In this document: piece after piece, positions 1-11,083 of the stretch | How positions within the stretch are numbered: the stretch's first letter is position 1 | How the letters are laid out: every line of letters starts with the position of its first letter | Source of the DNA: Psococerastis gibbosa | Lineage: Eukaryota > Arthropoda > Insecta > Psocodea > Psocidae | Direction: 5' to 3' | Assembly: GCA_963971405.1 (NCBI GenBank) | Contig: OZ020491.1 | Span: forward strand, 30,741,019-30,805,018 | Length of the DNA: 64,000 bases | Notes under the pieces: model-generated | Database searches by the model: none | Told to the model about the DNA's origin: nothing | The model's input: only the letters and a program-made list of their open reading frames with translations | Translations under genes and position numbers: made by a program

Positions 1-9
1 GCGCTTTCG

Positions 10-110
10 GTAAGAACTGCCATCTACAGAGGGAAACCCACTGGCACAGTTACACCTTATCTGCGATTTGAGACTTGCTCAACTCGAGGAGAAGATGCAA
101 ATGTCCTTAA
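10..110 (+). repeat. short interspersed repeat, related to 56.66-56.74 kb
   Basis: The stretch with GCCATCTA and, further on, TTTGAGACTTG followed by CAAC and GATGCAAATG recurs near 56,660-56,740 in the same order. No ORF and no clear ends. The family is not recognised. Confidence 0.4.
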
Positions 111-404
111 CAAGTTTTTCTAAAACTCTAAGTTTTTGTTATTTTTTGTTTATTAAAATGAAATACCACGAATACACGAGTAATCTAATTATTTATGAAC
201 AACAAAATCAGTAAATTTGATATGGGCATACTGACGAACATGTTTCCATGTTACATAGAATTTGTTAATATTTATACTTATATTAGGTTTGATGTGCCAC
301 CCTCCCACTATTCGGCTTGAGGGGGCACAGCTTGTAATTTTGTGTCCACCTATATTTTGTTGTGAAATACACGGTTTTCTATCTATTCATCTATCTACAC
401 TGCG

Positions 405-535
405 CATGTCCTGCAGAGATCGTGTCTCTAATGCTGAGATCCTGATGTGGATGAACAAAGAAGCAAGTTGCTGCAGACGGTTAAGAAACGGAAACTACAG
501 ACAGCAGGCCATAGGTTCGGTTTTGTTACTCTACG
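405..535 (+). pseudogene. LINE C-terminal fragment (decayed)
   Basis: Reading two plus-strand frames in turn gives a piece like RVSNAEIL followed by LLQTVKKRKLQT. This pattern (an E-I/V-L helix, then a basic KKRKL block) is familiar from the region after the reverse transcriptase in non-LTR retrotransposons, just before the LGHxxR block. The reading frame changes inside the piece, so it is not functional. Related pieces lie at 57.5-57.7 kb and near 58.49 kb. Too short to assign to a clade. Confidence 0.4.
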
Positions 536-539
536 TATT

Positions 540-1010
540 TAACTCCTAAAAGCATCGATAGAAAGGTCTTACAGAAATTTTTCATGAAAATTGAGTTATT
601 TTTATTTTTTTACCCCCAACAGAAAACTATCAAGGGGCGATCGACTCACCAACTCGAACTCACACATAAATTACGACTTCAATTTGCAAATTTAAAGAAA
701 TTCCTTCGAGCCGTTTTTGAGAAATATTTTTTTCAACACGTTTCTTGGGGTTTTTGAGAATAACCCCCTCCCCCCAATTGAGTTAGCCCTCCATAAAAAA
801 TCTGAACCTACTTGCCAAATTTCATGAATGGATACCGGGTAGTTTGCCCCCAAATCGTTCAACAGGCAGACAGAGCGACAGACAGAGCGACAGACATTTC
901 GTGATAACCAATTTTTTGGGGGAACTCAAATCGTGTAAATCCATTGAAAGCTTGGAATCAAAAATTTTGACCATCACAAAGCTTTCCTAATACTACGTAT
1001 AAATTAGAAA
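540..1010 (+). repeat. Rep-A, partial copy (3' half)
   Basis: Matches the 3' half of the Rep-A family: ATCGATAGAAAGGT, then TTTTTTACCCCC, GAGCCGTTTTTGAGAAATA, a CAGA-rich tract, and finally CACAAAGCTTTCC and TACGTATAAATT. The 5' half is absent. No coding potential. Confidence 0.7.
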
Positions 1011-1202
1011 GAAAAAAACGGTACTTTAACGATTAATTTTACTGGTACTTACAGTATGTTGGAAAGATGTTCTCTTACATGAAATAAGATCGTCAAATTC
1101 TAGTACCACAAAGACGCGCTGTCACTGACTGCTGAGTGGAAACTGCTATGTGAAACTGTTGGTCACATACTTTTTATACCAAAATTTATATGGAATGTGA
1201 CC

Positions 1203-1442
1203 TCAGTACTATCGCAGTTCTGCGAAGAAGATTAGTGGTTATAGATTTACCAGTAAGCAGAAAGTCAAATGAATTATATTGAATTACATATCAGTTGATA
1301 TCATTTCTGCTAAAAAAGCAGGGCCAAAATTTATTTGGGACTGCTCAAGTGCTCAGTGCTATCGTAGTTCTGCGAAGAAGATTAAAGGTTATCTAGGGAT
1401 TTACCAGTAAGCAGAAAGTCAAACGAATTATATTGAATTATA
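1203..1442 (+). repeat. imperfect direct duplication, about 150-bp offset
   Basis: Two similar blocks, 1203-1290 and 1354-1442, both contain AGTTCTGCGAAGAAGATTA and TTTACCAGTAAGCAGAAAGT followed by GAATTATATTGAATTA. They differ by several substitutions and small gaps. Looks like a local tandem duplication; no ORF. Confidence 0.75.
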
Positions 1443-2155
1443 TCAGGGGCGTAAAGTTGGGGGGTGGCACGGCCCAACTTTCCCCAACTCCTTTTTTTTT
1501 GGGGGGGGGGGGCAAAGCCCGAGCATTTTAAGACGAGGTTCATACTTCATGGTCCCCCCTTGCAGCAATATGATTATAGGCATTCCTTTTTTAGCTTTGT
1601 AAAATCTACAGCTATACTTTACTACTAAAAATGCGTAAAACCTTACTATTTGAAATGAAATAAAATGAAAATCGTGTATTTAAATACATAAGCGTACAAT
1701 TAATAATAAGGTAGTTTTACAATTGTGAAGGGGGGATCCCAAAGGAATGGTTCTCGTGCTGGGCCCCCCTTCAACTCATCGAGCTTAACCTAAAAGAAAA
1801 CCTAACGTTTAAAAAAACTTAAAACGAAAAAAAAACTAAATAAAATATGAACTGATCAGAATAGCAAGCAATATTAGGAGTAGGCTATTAAATAATAGCT
1901 AACCTTTTTTTAAAATAATAAAAAGTTATGAATTATTTTGTAATATGCATTCTTCTAATATGTTTGTATAAGGATTAAGATATTTTTTAATTAGTTTTTT
2001 GAAATTTTTTGTAGAAGGGGTAGATTTAATGTTTTCTGGTAGCTTATTAAATAGAGAGACAGACAATTAAGTATGGGAGTGTTGAAATAGGAACGTATTG
2101 TGCTTGGGAATCTGGTAATTACAGCCGTTGCCAAGTCGTGTGCCGCAATTGTGAA
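1443..2155. other. unassigned AT-rich DNA with a G run
   Basis: Begins with a CAGGGGCGTA-like motif reminiscent of hAT ends, followed by a 15-base G run near 1498-1512, then AT-rich sequence. No ORF with protein-like composition was seen. The hAT resemblance is weak because no matching right end was found. Confidence 0.4.
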
Positions 2156-3226
2156 GAACCGGTCCGAGTTTACTCGAACATGCTTTCCAATTTATCAAAA
2201 TTAGTAGATAGAGAAAATGAGTAATTTCATGGTAAATAATTTTCCTATGGTTAAATTTCCGATATCTCGGGGGGGGGGGGGGGTTGTCAACCTGCCGTCA
2301 CTGGAGGTGAGGTAAATAGGTAAATTCTAGATAGGTCAGACCAACACATTACCACACAGCAATACTGGCAGGGCACGCAATGCATTTGACCGTGAATTTT
2401 CTATCATTTTTTTCGAAAAAAAAACATTTTTTTTACAAAACCAAATACTTTTCAGGGTAAGCAACCTGTCCGGTCTCGTTACCCAATTTAACACCTAAAA
2501 CATACCTGAAGGTAGAAATCATCGATTGAAAGGTTTCGTAGAAAAAGTATTTTTTAGTCATCTTTCATTATAATTCAGTTATTTTTATTTTTTTACCCCC
2601 AGAAGCAACCTATCAAGGGGCAAGCGACTAATGCATTGCGTGCCCTGCCAGTATTGCTGTGTGGTAATGAGTTGGTCTGACCTATCTAGAATTTACCTAT
2701 TTACCTCACATTACCACACAGCAATACTGGCAGGGCAAGCAATGCATTAGTCGCTTGCCCCTTAATAGGTTGCTTCTGGGGGTAAAAAAATAAAAATAAC
2801 TGAATTTTAATGAAAGATGACTAAAAAATACTTTTTCTACGAAACCTTTCAATCGATGATTTCTACCTTCAGGTATGATTTAGGTGTTAAATTGGGTAAC
2901 GAAACCGGACAGGTTGCTTACCCTGAAAAGTATTTGGTTTTGTAAAAAAAATGTTTTTTGAAAAAATGATAGAAAATTCACGGTCAAATGCATTGCGTGC
3001 CCTGCCAGTATTGCTGTGTGGTAATGTGTTGGCCTGACCTGACCTATCTAGAATTTACCTATTTACCTCACCTCCAGTGACGGCAGGTTGACAACCCCCC
3101 CCCCCCCCCCCCCCGAGATATCGGAAATTTAACCACAGGAAAATAATTTCCATGAAATTACTCATTTTCTCTATCTACTAATTTTGATAAATTGGAAAGC
3201 ATGTTCGAGTAAACTCGGACCGGTTC
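2156..3226. repeat. large inverted repeat (palindrome) made of Rep-A 5' halves
   Basis: Left arm about 2156-2667 and right arm about 2711-3226 are reverse complements along nearly their whole length, with a spacer of about 43 bases. Both arms start or end at the Rep-A 5' end (GAACCGGTCCGAG / CTCGGACCGGTTC) and contain the same landmarks: CGAGATATCGG, a G/C run, CAGTATTGCTGTGTGGTAA and ATCGATGATTTCTACCTTCA. Mismatches are few and scattered. The G/C run is about 13 bases in the left arm and about 20 in the right. Confidence 0.85.
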
Positions 3227-3690
3227 GTTTTATTTTTTTTACCCCCAGAAGCAACCTCTTAAGGGGCAAGCGAACCCCTGCATTTCATCAACATTAATAA
3301 CGACTAAAATATATGTGAATTTAAAAGAAATCGTTGGAGCCGTTTTTGAGAAATAATTTTTTTATGTTTTTTTTGGAGTTTTTTTGAGAATAAAACCCCC
3401 CCAAATTATGTTAGCCCCAAATAAAAAAATTATTCCGAGGTATGATTTTTGTGAACCTACATGCCGAATTTCTTCAAACTCGACCAAGTAGTTTGCCCGG
3501 AAATCGACGCACAGACAGACAGACAGACAGAACGACAGAGCGAGAGACAGACAGACATTTCGTAAAAACCACTTTTTTGGGTTCCTGGGACCTTAAAACG
3601 TGTAAATCCATTGAAACCTCGGAATCGAAAATTTCGACCGTCACAAAGCTTTCCTTATACTAGCCTACGTATAAATTGGAAACAATAACC
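3227..3690 (+). repeat. Rep-A 3' half, continuing from the palindrome
   Basis: Directly after the palindrome the Rep-A sequence resumes in plus orientation at ACCCCCAGAAGCAACCT and runs through the CAGA-rich tract to TACGTATAAATTGGAAA. The composite 2156-3690 is therefore one Rep-A unit whose 5' half is present in inverted duplicate. Confidence 0.75.
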
Positions 3691-4447
3691 AACTGATCCG
3701 GGGGTTCTTTTCTCAGTAGCTTGTGTCGGTAAAGTAACCGTTGTCGGGCGTAGGTTGTCGTTAATGTTGGTACGTTTAGTTCTAGGTGTAGCGTCGGTGT
3801 GTGTTCACGGTAATGTTTACCGTGAACATAGCCAGTTAATTTGGTGCCTCGAACTCTGAGAGATAAGTAATTAACGGGAGTGTTGCCTACCAACGGGGGG
3901 ACTCTATGTCGACTATTTTGAGTCTCATAGGAGGTACCGCAGATGATCTTAGGGCTAGACTATGATCACACTTGTTTACTGATTGCTTGCTGCTTGACAT
4001 TGTAGCTTTTTGTGAGCTAGTCACACTTTAAGTCACATAATGCAGTGGTATGTCTTTAAAAAATACAATTAAATACAAAAGAAGTTACACGATCGTCTAC
4101 CTCATGAGCCCCCCCCCCCGTAACTAAGTATATTCATAAGATAGTGAAAAAATTTAATTGAATAAAACTTAACTTTTCAGGAAACAAATTACCTACACAT
4201 ACAACCTGTGACTCTGCCCTTGTCCAATATTTCCACCTGACTATGGCCCTAAAAGTAAAGACATGGCCCCAGCTGCCTTTTCCCCATCCCCAAAAAATTC
4301 TTCTTTTGAATCAGCAACTGATGTCATGGTATTATTAAATGTACGGTATTTACATGTTATATTATACGCCTCTGCACCATCTAGTTTCAACAGAATTCAT
4401 TATCAGCGCCCGCCATAAGGTGATAACGTTAGGGTCACATTCTTGGA
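3691..4447. other. no recognisable feature
   Basis: Mixed-composition DNA with a C run near 4110. Short ORFs here lack domain-like sequence. Nothing supported. Confidence 0.5.
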
Positions 4448-5460
4448 ATGGCTATGGAAATAGAATGGAATAGAATAATTATAGTATGCCAACAACAGAA
4501 ATAAATCGATCCAATAACGAAGGCATTTACAATAAAAACATAGCAATGAACAATTTACAACACAGAAATATTTTAAAATTAAAAGTAATTACGTAAGCGT
4601 TAATAGGCAGCCGTCAATTCATAAAACCCCGTAAACACATTTTAAACAGAGGTAGGCTGCAAAACGGGTCTAGATCACCGTGTTCATTAATTGTTTTTAA
4701 TATTCTAGACAGTGGAGCCTTGGATAGTGAATCAGCCACAAACAGAGTTCTTAATCTTGTGTTCCTCACATTGACTCTGAGCTGAACCCTTTCAAGTATT
4801 ATGGGGACATCTAGCATACTGTTTATTAACTTGTGGAAGAATATACAGTCCGCAGACACCCTCCTATTCCTGAGCGAGCTCATCTCAAACTCAGCAAGAA
4901 GCTGGGAGGTTCTGATCGGATGATTGGCGGAGTGGGGATACCTGAAATGGAGATAGCGCAGAAAGCGCTTTTGAACCTTCTCAATCGAAATTGACAGGGA
5001 TTCAGACTCCGGTCGCCACACAACGGATGCATACTCAAGTCTAGATCTAACGAGTGCGTTCTAAAGGAGCTTGTGCGTTGATGGGAATGGTAAGACATCC
5101 GAATGACAAAACTAAGAACTCTGTTTGCCGGCTTCACAATTTCCTCTACATGGGGTTTAAAGGTAAAATTAGATGTAAAAACAACTCCTAAATCTCTAAT
5201 TGTCGAGCTCCTTTTAAGTGTGCTCCCGTTTAGAACATAAGAATTTACAGTTTGTGTACCTGTACAAAAACTCACCAACTCACATTTTCCACTGTGAATA
5301 GTCATTTTATACAACATCGCCCATTCTGCAACTAGATTTATGATGTTTTGCATACAATCTACATCACAACTATTATCGACCGTATTAAAAACCTTGAGGT
5401 CACCGGCATACAAGAAAACATTGTCAAATAAGAGAAATGAGAGAATACCGGGTACATTGT
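4448..5460 (-). pseudogene. LINE reverse-transcriptase C-terminal part, CR1/jockey-like, with 3' UTR
   Basis: On the minus strand two overlapping frames carry the end of a LINE ORF2. The first (5413 downward) starts close to a degenerate catalytic box, LYAGDLKVF where families normally have YADDLK, followed by EWA, and DLGVVF. The second (5021 to 4614) has IEKVQKRFLRYLHFRYP, a hallmark of the region after the RT palm in CR1/jockey-type LINEs, and ends in a natural stop. The pieces are in different frames, so the copy is dead. The AT-rich stretch 4448-4613 is the probable 3' UTR, ending in GAATGGAATAGAATA-like repeats at its left. The copy is 5'-truncated. Confidence 0.75.
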
Positions 5461-5526
5461 AGTATTATATGGTATATATAACACTGACATGCCTTTGGTT
5501 GAAGAGGTAACCTCCTCGTTATAAAC

Positions 5527-5640
5527 GAAATTACAAGCGGGCTTGTGATTAAGACGTCGCCCCGGTCAGGCGTAGATCATGGGTTCGAATCCCGCCAAGC
5601 CCAGTTTTTTCCATATCCTCTAATTTCGTTTGAAATACCA
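5527..5640 (+). repeat. SINE-2: tRNA-derived SINE copy
   Basis: GGGCTTG at the start pairs with CAAGCCC at the end of a tRNA-sized unit; inside lie a box-B match GGTTCGAATCC and a CGCC/GGCG anticodon-like stem. The box-A region is eroded. It is followed by TTTTTTCCATATCCTCTAAT and TTCGTTT, which also follows the tRNA-like unit at 14.96 kb. The shared non-tRNA body argues for a SINE, not a tRNA gene. Confidence 0.6.
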
Positions 5641-5735
5641 GGTGATGGATCACAATTTTGGAATATTTTATGATGATGAACTACTGACACAAACGGTCAT
5701 GCCATATTAGCCAACTTACGTTTTTTTTTTCTTCA

Positions 5736-6366
5736 ACACACGGCTCGTAAACCTGGAATCTAACTGTCAATGACGCAAATAAACTAAATAAACTGCGAGT
5801 ATTGGAAAGAAAATTAATAAGGAGTATCTATGGACCCCTATGCGAAGACGGAGATTCTTCTTCTTCTTAAGGTTACAATCTTAGCGATTGGTTGGCAGCA
5901 ACTCCTTGCATATCGTCCTCCAGTTCACTCGGTCCTCGATCTTCCTCTTCAGTTCTTGATATGATATTGCTCCTGCGTCTTCTTTTACTTGATCCATGAA
6001 TTCCTTCTTCGGCCGTCCTCTTCGGAGATTGGCGTATAAGAAACCACTCCGAAATAGACGCAATACTCAACGGAGAAGACATAGTCCGGTTCATAAAAGC
6101 GCAACGCATAAGATGGCTGGGACACGTCGTAAGAGTGTCAGACGACCGCATGCCGAAAAAGATGTACCCAGCAAGCATGACAGGAGGACGACTAGCGGGA
6201 CGTCCTCGAAAACCCTGGAAGGATGGTTTAGAAACTGACCTACGTGAGTTGGGAGTCCGTAGATGGTGGAGCGTTGTACAAAACCGAGATGACTAGAGGA
6301 GTGTTGTCTAGCAGGCCAAAGCTCACCAAGAGCTGTAGAGCCAGAAGAAGAAGAAGAAGAAGAAGA
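5736..6366 (+). pseudogene. RTE-like LINE 3' fragment, split by another LINE tail
   Basis: Plus-strand translation follows the longer copy at 46.8-47.5 kb: WNLTVNDANKL, LRVLERKLIRSIYGPL, then after the insertion at 5857-6022 the nucleotide sequence resumes with the segment for RIR-N-EID, the RLRWLGH-like block and GRPR-like block, and ends in (GAA)n at 6342-6366. Frame breaks occur. The 3' end lies directly in the GAA tail as in the other copies, so the right end is natural and the left end is a 5' truncation. Confidence 0.75.
5857..6022 (-). pseudogene. second LINE C-terminal tail inserted in the RTE-like copy
   Basis: A 166-bp antisense insertion. Minus-strand reading gives RGRPKKEFMDQVKEDAG and later DRVNWR, then a stop at about 5881 followed by (AAG)n, the usual end of an RTE/BovB-like LINE. 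It is flanked by the 8-bp direct repeat CGGAGATT at 5849-5856 and 6023-6030, a target-site duplication inside the host LINE's own codons. So this is a heavily 5'-truncated retroposition event younger than the host copy. Confidence 0.75.
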
Positions 6367-6414
6367 TTTTTTTTCCCTTTATACTTTCTGCTATGTTATT
6401 ATAATATCTGCTTC

Positions 6415-6570
6415 CGGGGCTTGGTGGTAGCGTGCTTGTACTTGTGCGAGTCTTTACACGCCATGCAATCGGAGACGTGTCGTACTCATCACGGGTAATA
6501 ACCTACAGAGGCGACTGTAAGGTCAATCGGATACATTCATTAAATTGTATGTATGCGATTTATCTTTAAA
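6415..6570 (+). repeat. Rep-C interspersed repeat (possible SINE)
   Basis: Contains GGTGGTAGCGTGCTTGTACT, ATCGGAG-CGTGTCGTA and ACAGAGGCGACTG followed by CGGATACATTCATT. Related copies are at 44.69-44.82 kb (+) and 29.29-29.40 kb (-). GGTGGTAGCGTGC resembles a tRNA box A but no clear box B follows, so the tRNA origin is only a guess. Confidence 0.55.
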
Positions 6571-6989
6571 AAAAAACAAAACAACAACAACAACTTGTGG
6601 GGGTCTCTACACAACATGCGATCGGAGAGGTTTTTTACAAATACTTTCCAAGCATTGGTAAGACTGGTTCTTGTAGGCTCAAATTTTTACTGGAAAATTC
6701 AAAAATTCACTGTACAGTATTAAAATTACAACGGCTTTCATGGCAGGATTTACGTGATGATCATGCCATTTGGGAAGAAATAGGACACAACTCTAAATCT
6801 GTGAATTTACAGAAATTGCACTTAATGTTTTTTTTTATATACAAATGGAAAACGACACAATTGCCCCTACACGGAAAATATACACACTCGATTAACGTAA
6901 AATTGATTTTTTAAAAATATTTAGTCGAAATTAATCTGAAATCGACATTTTTTGATTTGTGACTTTTTCCTTCCAAACTAGGTAGCGAC

Positions 6990-7130
6990 ATGCTACTGAG
7001 CCTCCGAAATATAGTCTTAGAAGTCTACGCAGTTCCACTGAAGAAGTCGACCGCAGATGTTGACGAAACGTTTCGAAGTACGCTTGCTGAACGACCATGG
7101 GCTATTATCCCGGATTCTGCTGACTCGTTA
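6990..7130 (+). repeat. Rep-D: repeat with CTGAAGA...GACGAAACG core
   Basis: Shares CCACTGAAGA, GTCGACCGCAGATGTTGA and CGAAACGTTT with the repeats at 10.67-10.80 and 20.20-20.43 kb, and ends in CCCGGATTCTGC. No ORF. Looks like a terminal or regulatory piece of a mobile element family of unknown class. Confidence 0.6.
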
Positions 7131-7589
7131 CTGTACATCATCACCTAACACAGGAATATGGTTGTGTTACTTCCACAGACTTTTCAGACGCTCGTGGGAT
7201 CTACCCTAAGACAGTAGAAAAAACGTCGCCGGGTCCATCGGAAATGCCATGTCGGGGGGAACATGGAGTTGCTTACGAGAAAACAAAAGGCGGAGAGGGA
7301 GGTTTTGAGAGGGGGTGGAGAAAACAGGAGAGGGGGTAAAAGTCTGGACCGCGGCCAAGCCGGGGGGGGGGGGTGTTCGCAACTATCCAGACGCATTGCG
7401 TTACCCTATGAAAGTTACATTCAATAGGAAACAATCACGAATTCGAATTAAAATTATGGAACTGAAAATGTAGCAGACAACTTTTAAATCGTATGAATTC
7501 CATCCGTAACACCTAATTTCGAACGCTTCAAACCTTTCCAGTTTCTTAACTGCTGCAGTCCTGGTTTCTCATCAGTGCAATAAGTTGAA

Positions 7590-7775
7590 GAGTAGCCTAT
7601 GTGTTTTAAATTCAGGTTAAAAAATAAATATATACTGTATATTTTGTTAAATTATACAATCAAGTAATCAACAAGTAATCGGCAAGAAAGTTTAATATCG
7701 TCAAAATCAGGTTTGTTCTGTCATTGTCATCGGGCTAGTGCCTCAGTGACGGTGTAGATAGCATTCATTACTTAG
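7590..7775 (-). pseudogene. LINE 3' end (last codons and 3' UTR)
   Basis: Minus strand reads AIYTVTEALAR then stop, followed by ATGACAGA and TTTGACGATATTAAA, which parallels the LINE tails at 28.13-28.34 kb (AFYTVTEALADLHNDRIT) and 53.09-53.29 kb (EKAFYTDTEAPAQ). Only the end of the coding region and an AT-rich 3' UTR remain. Confidence 0.6.
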
Positions 7776-7784
7776 TTTTACTTT

Positions 7785-8012
7785 TAAATAAATAAATATT
7801 GACTATTTTTGTTCTATTACTAAGCCAACCTAGCGGAGTTAGGGCTATAAAGCCCTCTCATACACTCAACTAGGAAGACTCGGGACCGCCTGCTTTACAT
7901 GCCCTCCGAAGTATAGCCAGAAAATGTAGCAAGTGTGAGGCTCGAACCAATAACCTTTCGGGTGAAAGTTTGAGTCTGTACCACAACTCTGCACGCCCTG
8001 ACTTTTAACGCT
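7785..8012 (-). repeat. SINE-1 copy (tRNA-derived)
   Basis: Reverse orientation. On the minus strand it carries the tRNA-like head with a TTGGTTCGAGCCTCACACTT-type box B, the TTTTCTGG-TAT and GGAGGGCATGTAAAGCAGGC body, CTAGTTGAGTGTA, then AGGGCTTTATAGCCCT (a hairpin) and the tail CTCCGCTAGGTTGGCTTAGT followed by AATA-rich sequence. Four other copies lie in this window. Confidence 0.75.
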
Positions 8013-8029
8013 CCTTATCGTCATGAAGG

Positions 8030-8712
8030 GTCGGCTGCACGACAAGAGCATTTCCACACAGTCCTGTTCTGTGCGTCCTCGGTGGAGAGCCCCAAACTTC
8101 TCTTATCTCTGGGGATCTTTCTTCCCAGTTGTCTTCTTCCTTGTATCTCCCGGTTCATTACTCTTTTGCAGAGGCGGTCCCAGACTTCACAAAAGGGGGA
8201 GGCACTTGTCAGTGGCGTAACGATAGGTTTTCGGAGGTGTACCCATTTTCATAAAAGTTGCTCAGGAGACAGAGGGCTGAAATATTGGGGTTTTTACGTA
8301 TTTTGAGAGCAATAAGGCCTAGATATTACAAAAAAGCAATATAATTATGGGCAGAGCCGCAAGGGGGGCCGGGGGTCTCCCCCGGGAGAAAAAGTTTGAG
8401 AAATAGGTCTGAAATGGTGAGGTTTTACGAATTTTGAGAGCAACAAGGCTCATATATTACAAAGAATCAATACAATTACGGACAAGGGGGTGCCAAAAGG
8501 GTCTCCCCCGGGAGAATTTTTTTGAAAAATAGGGCTGAAATAGTGAGGCTTTGCCCATTTTGAGTTCTAAGGGGGGGGGGGGCAATTGCCCGCAGTGCCG
8601 GTCGCTGCATCCGCCTTTTCTCTTTTGACTAGGTGGTTTTCGTCTCTACGTAGTACGTGTCCGCACCAGTTCAACCTCTTTCCTTTATGTTTCTCTTGTA
8701 CTTAATGGAAGA
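8030..8712 (-). pseudogene. LINE C-terminal fragment interrupted by a GC-run repeat
   Basis: Minus strand, right block (8600-8712): RLNWCGHVLRRDENHLVK, the RLRWxGHVLR block that ends many RTE/BovB-like LINE ORFs. Left block (8030-8166): GRRQLGRKIPRDKRSLGL followed by TVWKCSCRADP, the WRxxxRxADP end of the same ORF type. Between them, about 8200-8595, sits other DNA with CAGTGGCGTAACGATAGG at its left edge (hAT-like end) and G runs. Internal stops are present. Confidence 0.65.
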
Positions 8713-10669
8713 AAGCTTGTAGAAAGCTTTCTTTCTAACAATTTTATTATTCATGACTATTTTATGAGTGTGGCAGTTTCCTACTAGTATATCCATTAGT
8801 TATTGTACATAGCTGTATATTTTGCAGATTTTGCAATTCTGGTTGTGGTTGGCCTAGGAGAGCAAATGTTCTTGTGTTAGGTCCTGGCAAAACAATTTGT
8901 TCACTGGATACATATAACATAGTCGGCTATTTTAAATTCAACCTAAATAAACTCTTCTACGACATGCGTTTTCCCAGCCCCCTTAGACCTAGTATTAACT
9001 ATTTTTTTATTTCCAGAAAATACAGAGGAAATTTACCTTTTTGTAGATTGTTATAGCGTATGTACTCGTATATCTCAAGCACTTACCTGTGGAACAAAAA
9101 AAAAATTAAAGTCAATATAAGGTAACCGAAATTAAAGGATATGGAAAAAGGTAATATACTACCTATATAGGTAAACTATAAAATAGTTGTGGATCAAGAT
9201 ATTGTAGAAAAAACATAATAATGTACGTGTATATCGATTAAATTAGAGTGTAGTAAATTAACTTACAGTAGATTTACTAAATTGAGTAAAAATTACAGAA
9301 TTAGAGATTGGAAATACATTAATTCAATCAGATAATTTATTCATCTCTCGATGTAAAGTTACTATGCCGGTTCTGTTGGCAAGCCTGTCTGCTCGTCTGT
9401 ACATTTTATCTACATTTGGGGAATTTTTTTTTACATTTACATGGAAACAGAAAAACGCAGCAACATTGAGGAGCCTGTTTACAAACATGGCAAACTCCAA
9501 GTTGTAGAATTTTTCAGGAGAGTGGATTTTCTGTTGAAAATTGCATTAAGTTTATAGCTAACCATAGACTTCTCAGCGCTTCTGTGCGCGATCTGGCTGC
9601 ATTTGTCACTTTATTTTACAACGTGCAGGTGGACATTAAAATTTTCTGCAATGTCGGATCATTACCCCATTTTGTAAAAAAATGGAGTTGGCCACGTTTG
9701 TAACCAAGCCCCTCGTATATCCTATGACAACCATTTCCCCATACGTTTTACAGCTATCTCCCTAGCTTAGCTTATGATTTAGGCGCTGTTTTAGTTTAAA
9801 TCTTTGGTTCCAACACAACAAAAGAAAATAGCGGCAAATGAAAAACAAATGAACAATTCAACAGGCAGTGCTGATAACAGAACTTTTAGTGGAGCAGTCA
9901 GTTCCGCACGCATGACCTTCTGCCATTTTTATTGGCTTGTTTTAACTGTATTTAGCTTATGGTGACAGTCTTAAAGATTAATATCTTTTTGTCGCTCCAT
10001 TCTCCATTGAATACACTGCGGATGCCTATTACCCGCTTTCTTAGAAGCAAGCTCCTCAGTTATCAAATTGTACTTCAAACTTTCAAAGGAATATACAAGA
10101 CACGGACGTTACCGTACTTCAAAAGTAAACTTCTACAAACAGTTCAGGAATAGCAGCAGTTAAAGTCCCTTTTCCGTAGTTTGGAAATTGCAATCAAATT
10201 TTCTCGGAAATACCCGGAATAAGCAGAGGACCAAGTACAGACTGTACTGAAGTTAGTTATTGCATTTCTGAATCTACTTTTGTAAGAAAACCAACTTTGA
10301 AAGGACTGATTTCGTGGAAAGTTTCCCATTGAAAACGTCATGGGGAATTTTATCTTTTATTAAAGTAGAAAATGTTTTATTGGACAAAATTCAATTTACT
10401 TAACATAAAGTAATATCGTAATATAAGTAAAATCGTACTTTATAGCTGAATGAATGAAGAACACCTGCAGCATGTATTTAAATTACGAACTAAACGGCAT
10501 AATATTGGGGCCCCACCATTGCTTGAAAAGTCTAGGTATGGAATAACTCAATGGACAGCACTGCCATTTACCTATATAAGACATTGTCGTTCAGTATTCA
10601 TTAGATAGATATATAGATAGACAGATAAATAGATAATCGGTGTTTTTATCCAAATCATCTAATAGCTCA
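8713..10669. other. AT-rich DNA with no supported feature
   Basis: Long stretch of low-complexity to ordinary AT-rich sequence. The ORFs here are short, with no motif, signal peptide or repeat relationship. I saw no RNA gene. A GATA-type microsatellite lies at about 10,603-10,636. Confidence 0.5.
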
Positions 10670-10805
10670 CTACCGAGGCATTGAGCCTCCGAGATACAAC
10701 CTTAGAAGTCTATGCAGTGCCACTGAAGATGTCGGCCGCAGATGTTGATAAAACGTCTGGAAGTACTCAATCAGATTGCCCACAGCCTATATCATCTCGG
10801 ATTCA
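10670..10805 (+). repeat. Rep-D copy
   Basis: GAGCCTCCGAGATA, CTTAGAAGTCTA, then CCACTGAAGATGTCGGCCGC, AGATGTTGATAAAACG and GGAAGTACT: same order as in 6990-7130. Slightly diverged. Confidence 0.6.
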
Positions 10806-11083
10806 ACCACTTCACAACTTAATTTAATTAGTAAATATTTTGAGATTTTTTTGGGCCCTGTACTATATACTATATTTATTTTTTAAATGGACCAAAAATA
10901 CTATAATTTCGCCAAGCTCTATGTAAATTTGTAAAATAACACTTCTAAACTTCAAAATGTAGACGTAAATAGCATAAAAATTGCAGTTCTGAGAGAGCAC
11001 TTGTACACATTTACACATTACTTGCTCCACAAGTATTTTAAACCTAAGCTAGCAATTTACCATTCTTTACATTACATTTCTTC

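Noticed and set aside
5527-5602. tRNA gene call
   Set aside because: Box B and acceptor pairing are good, but box A is eroded, the anticodon arm is irregular and the non-tRNA sequence after it is shared with 14.96 kb. A SINE explains it better.
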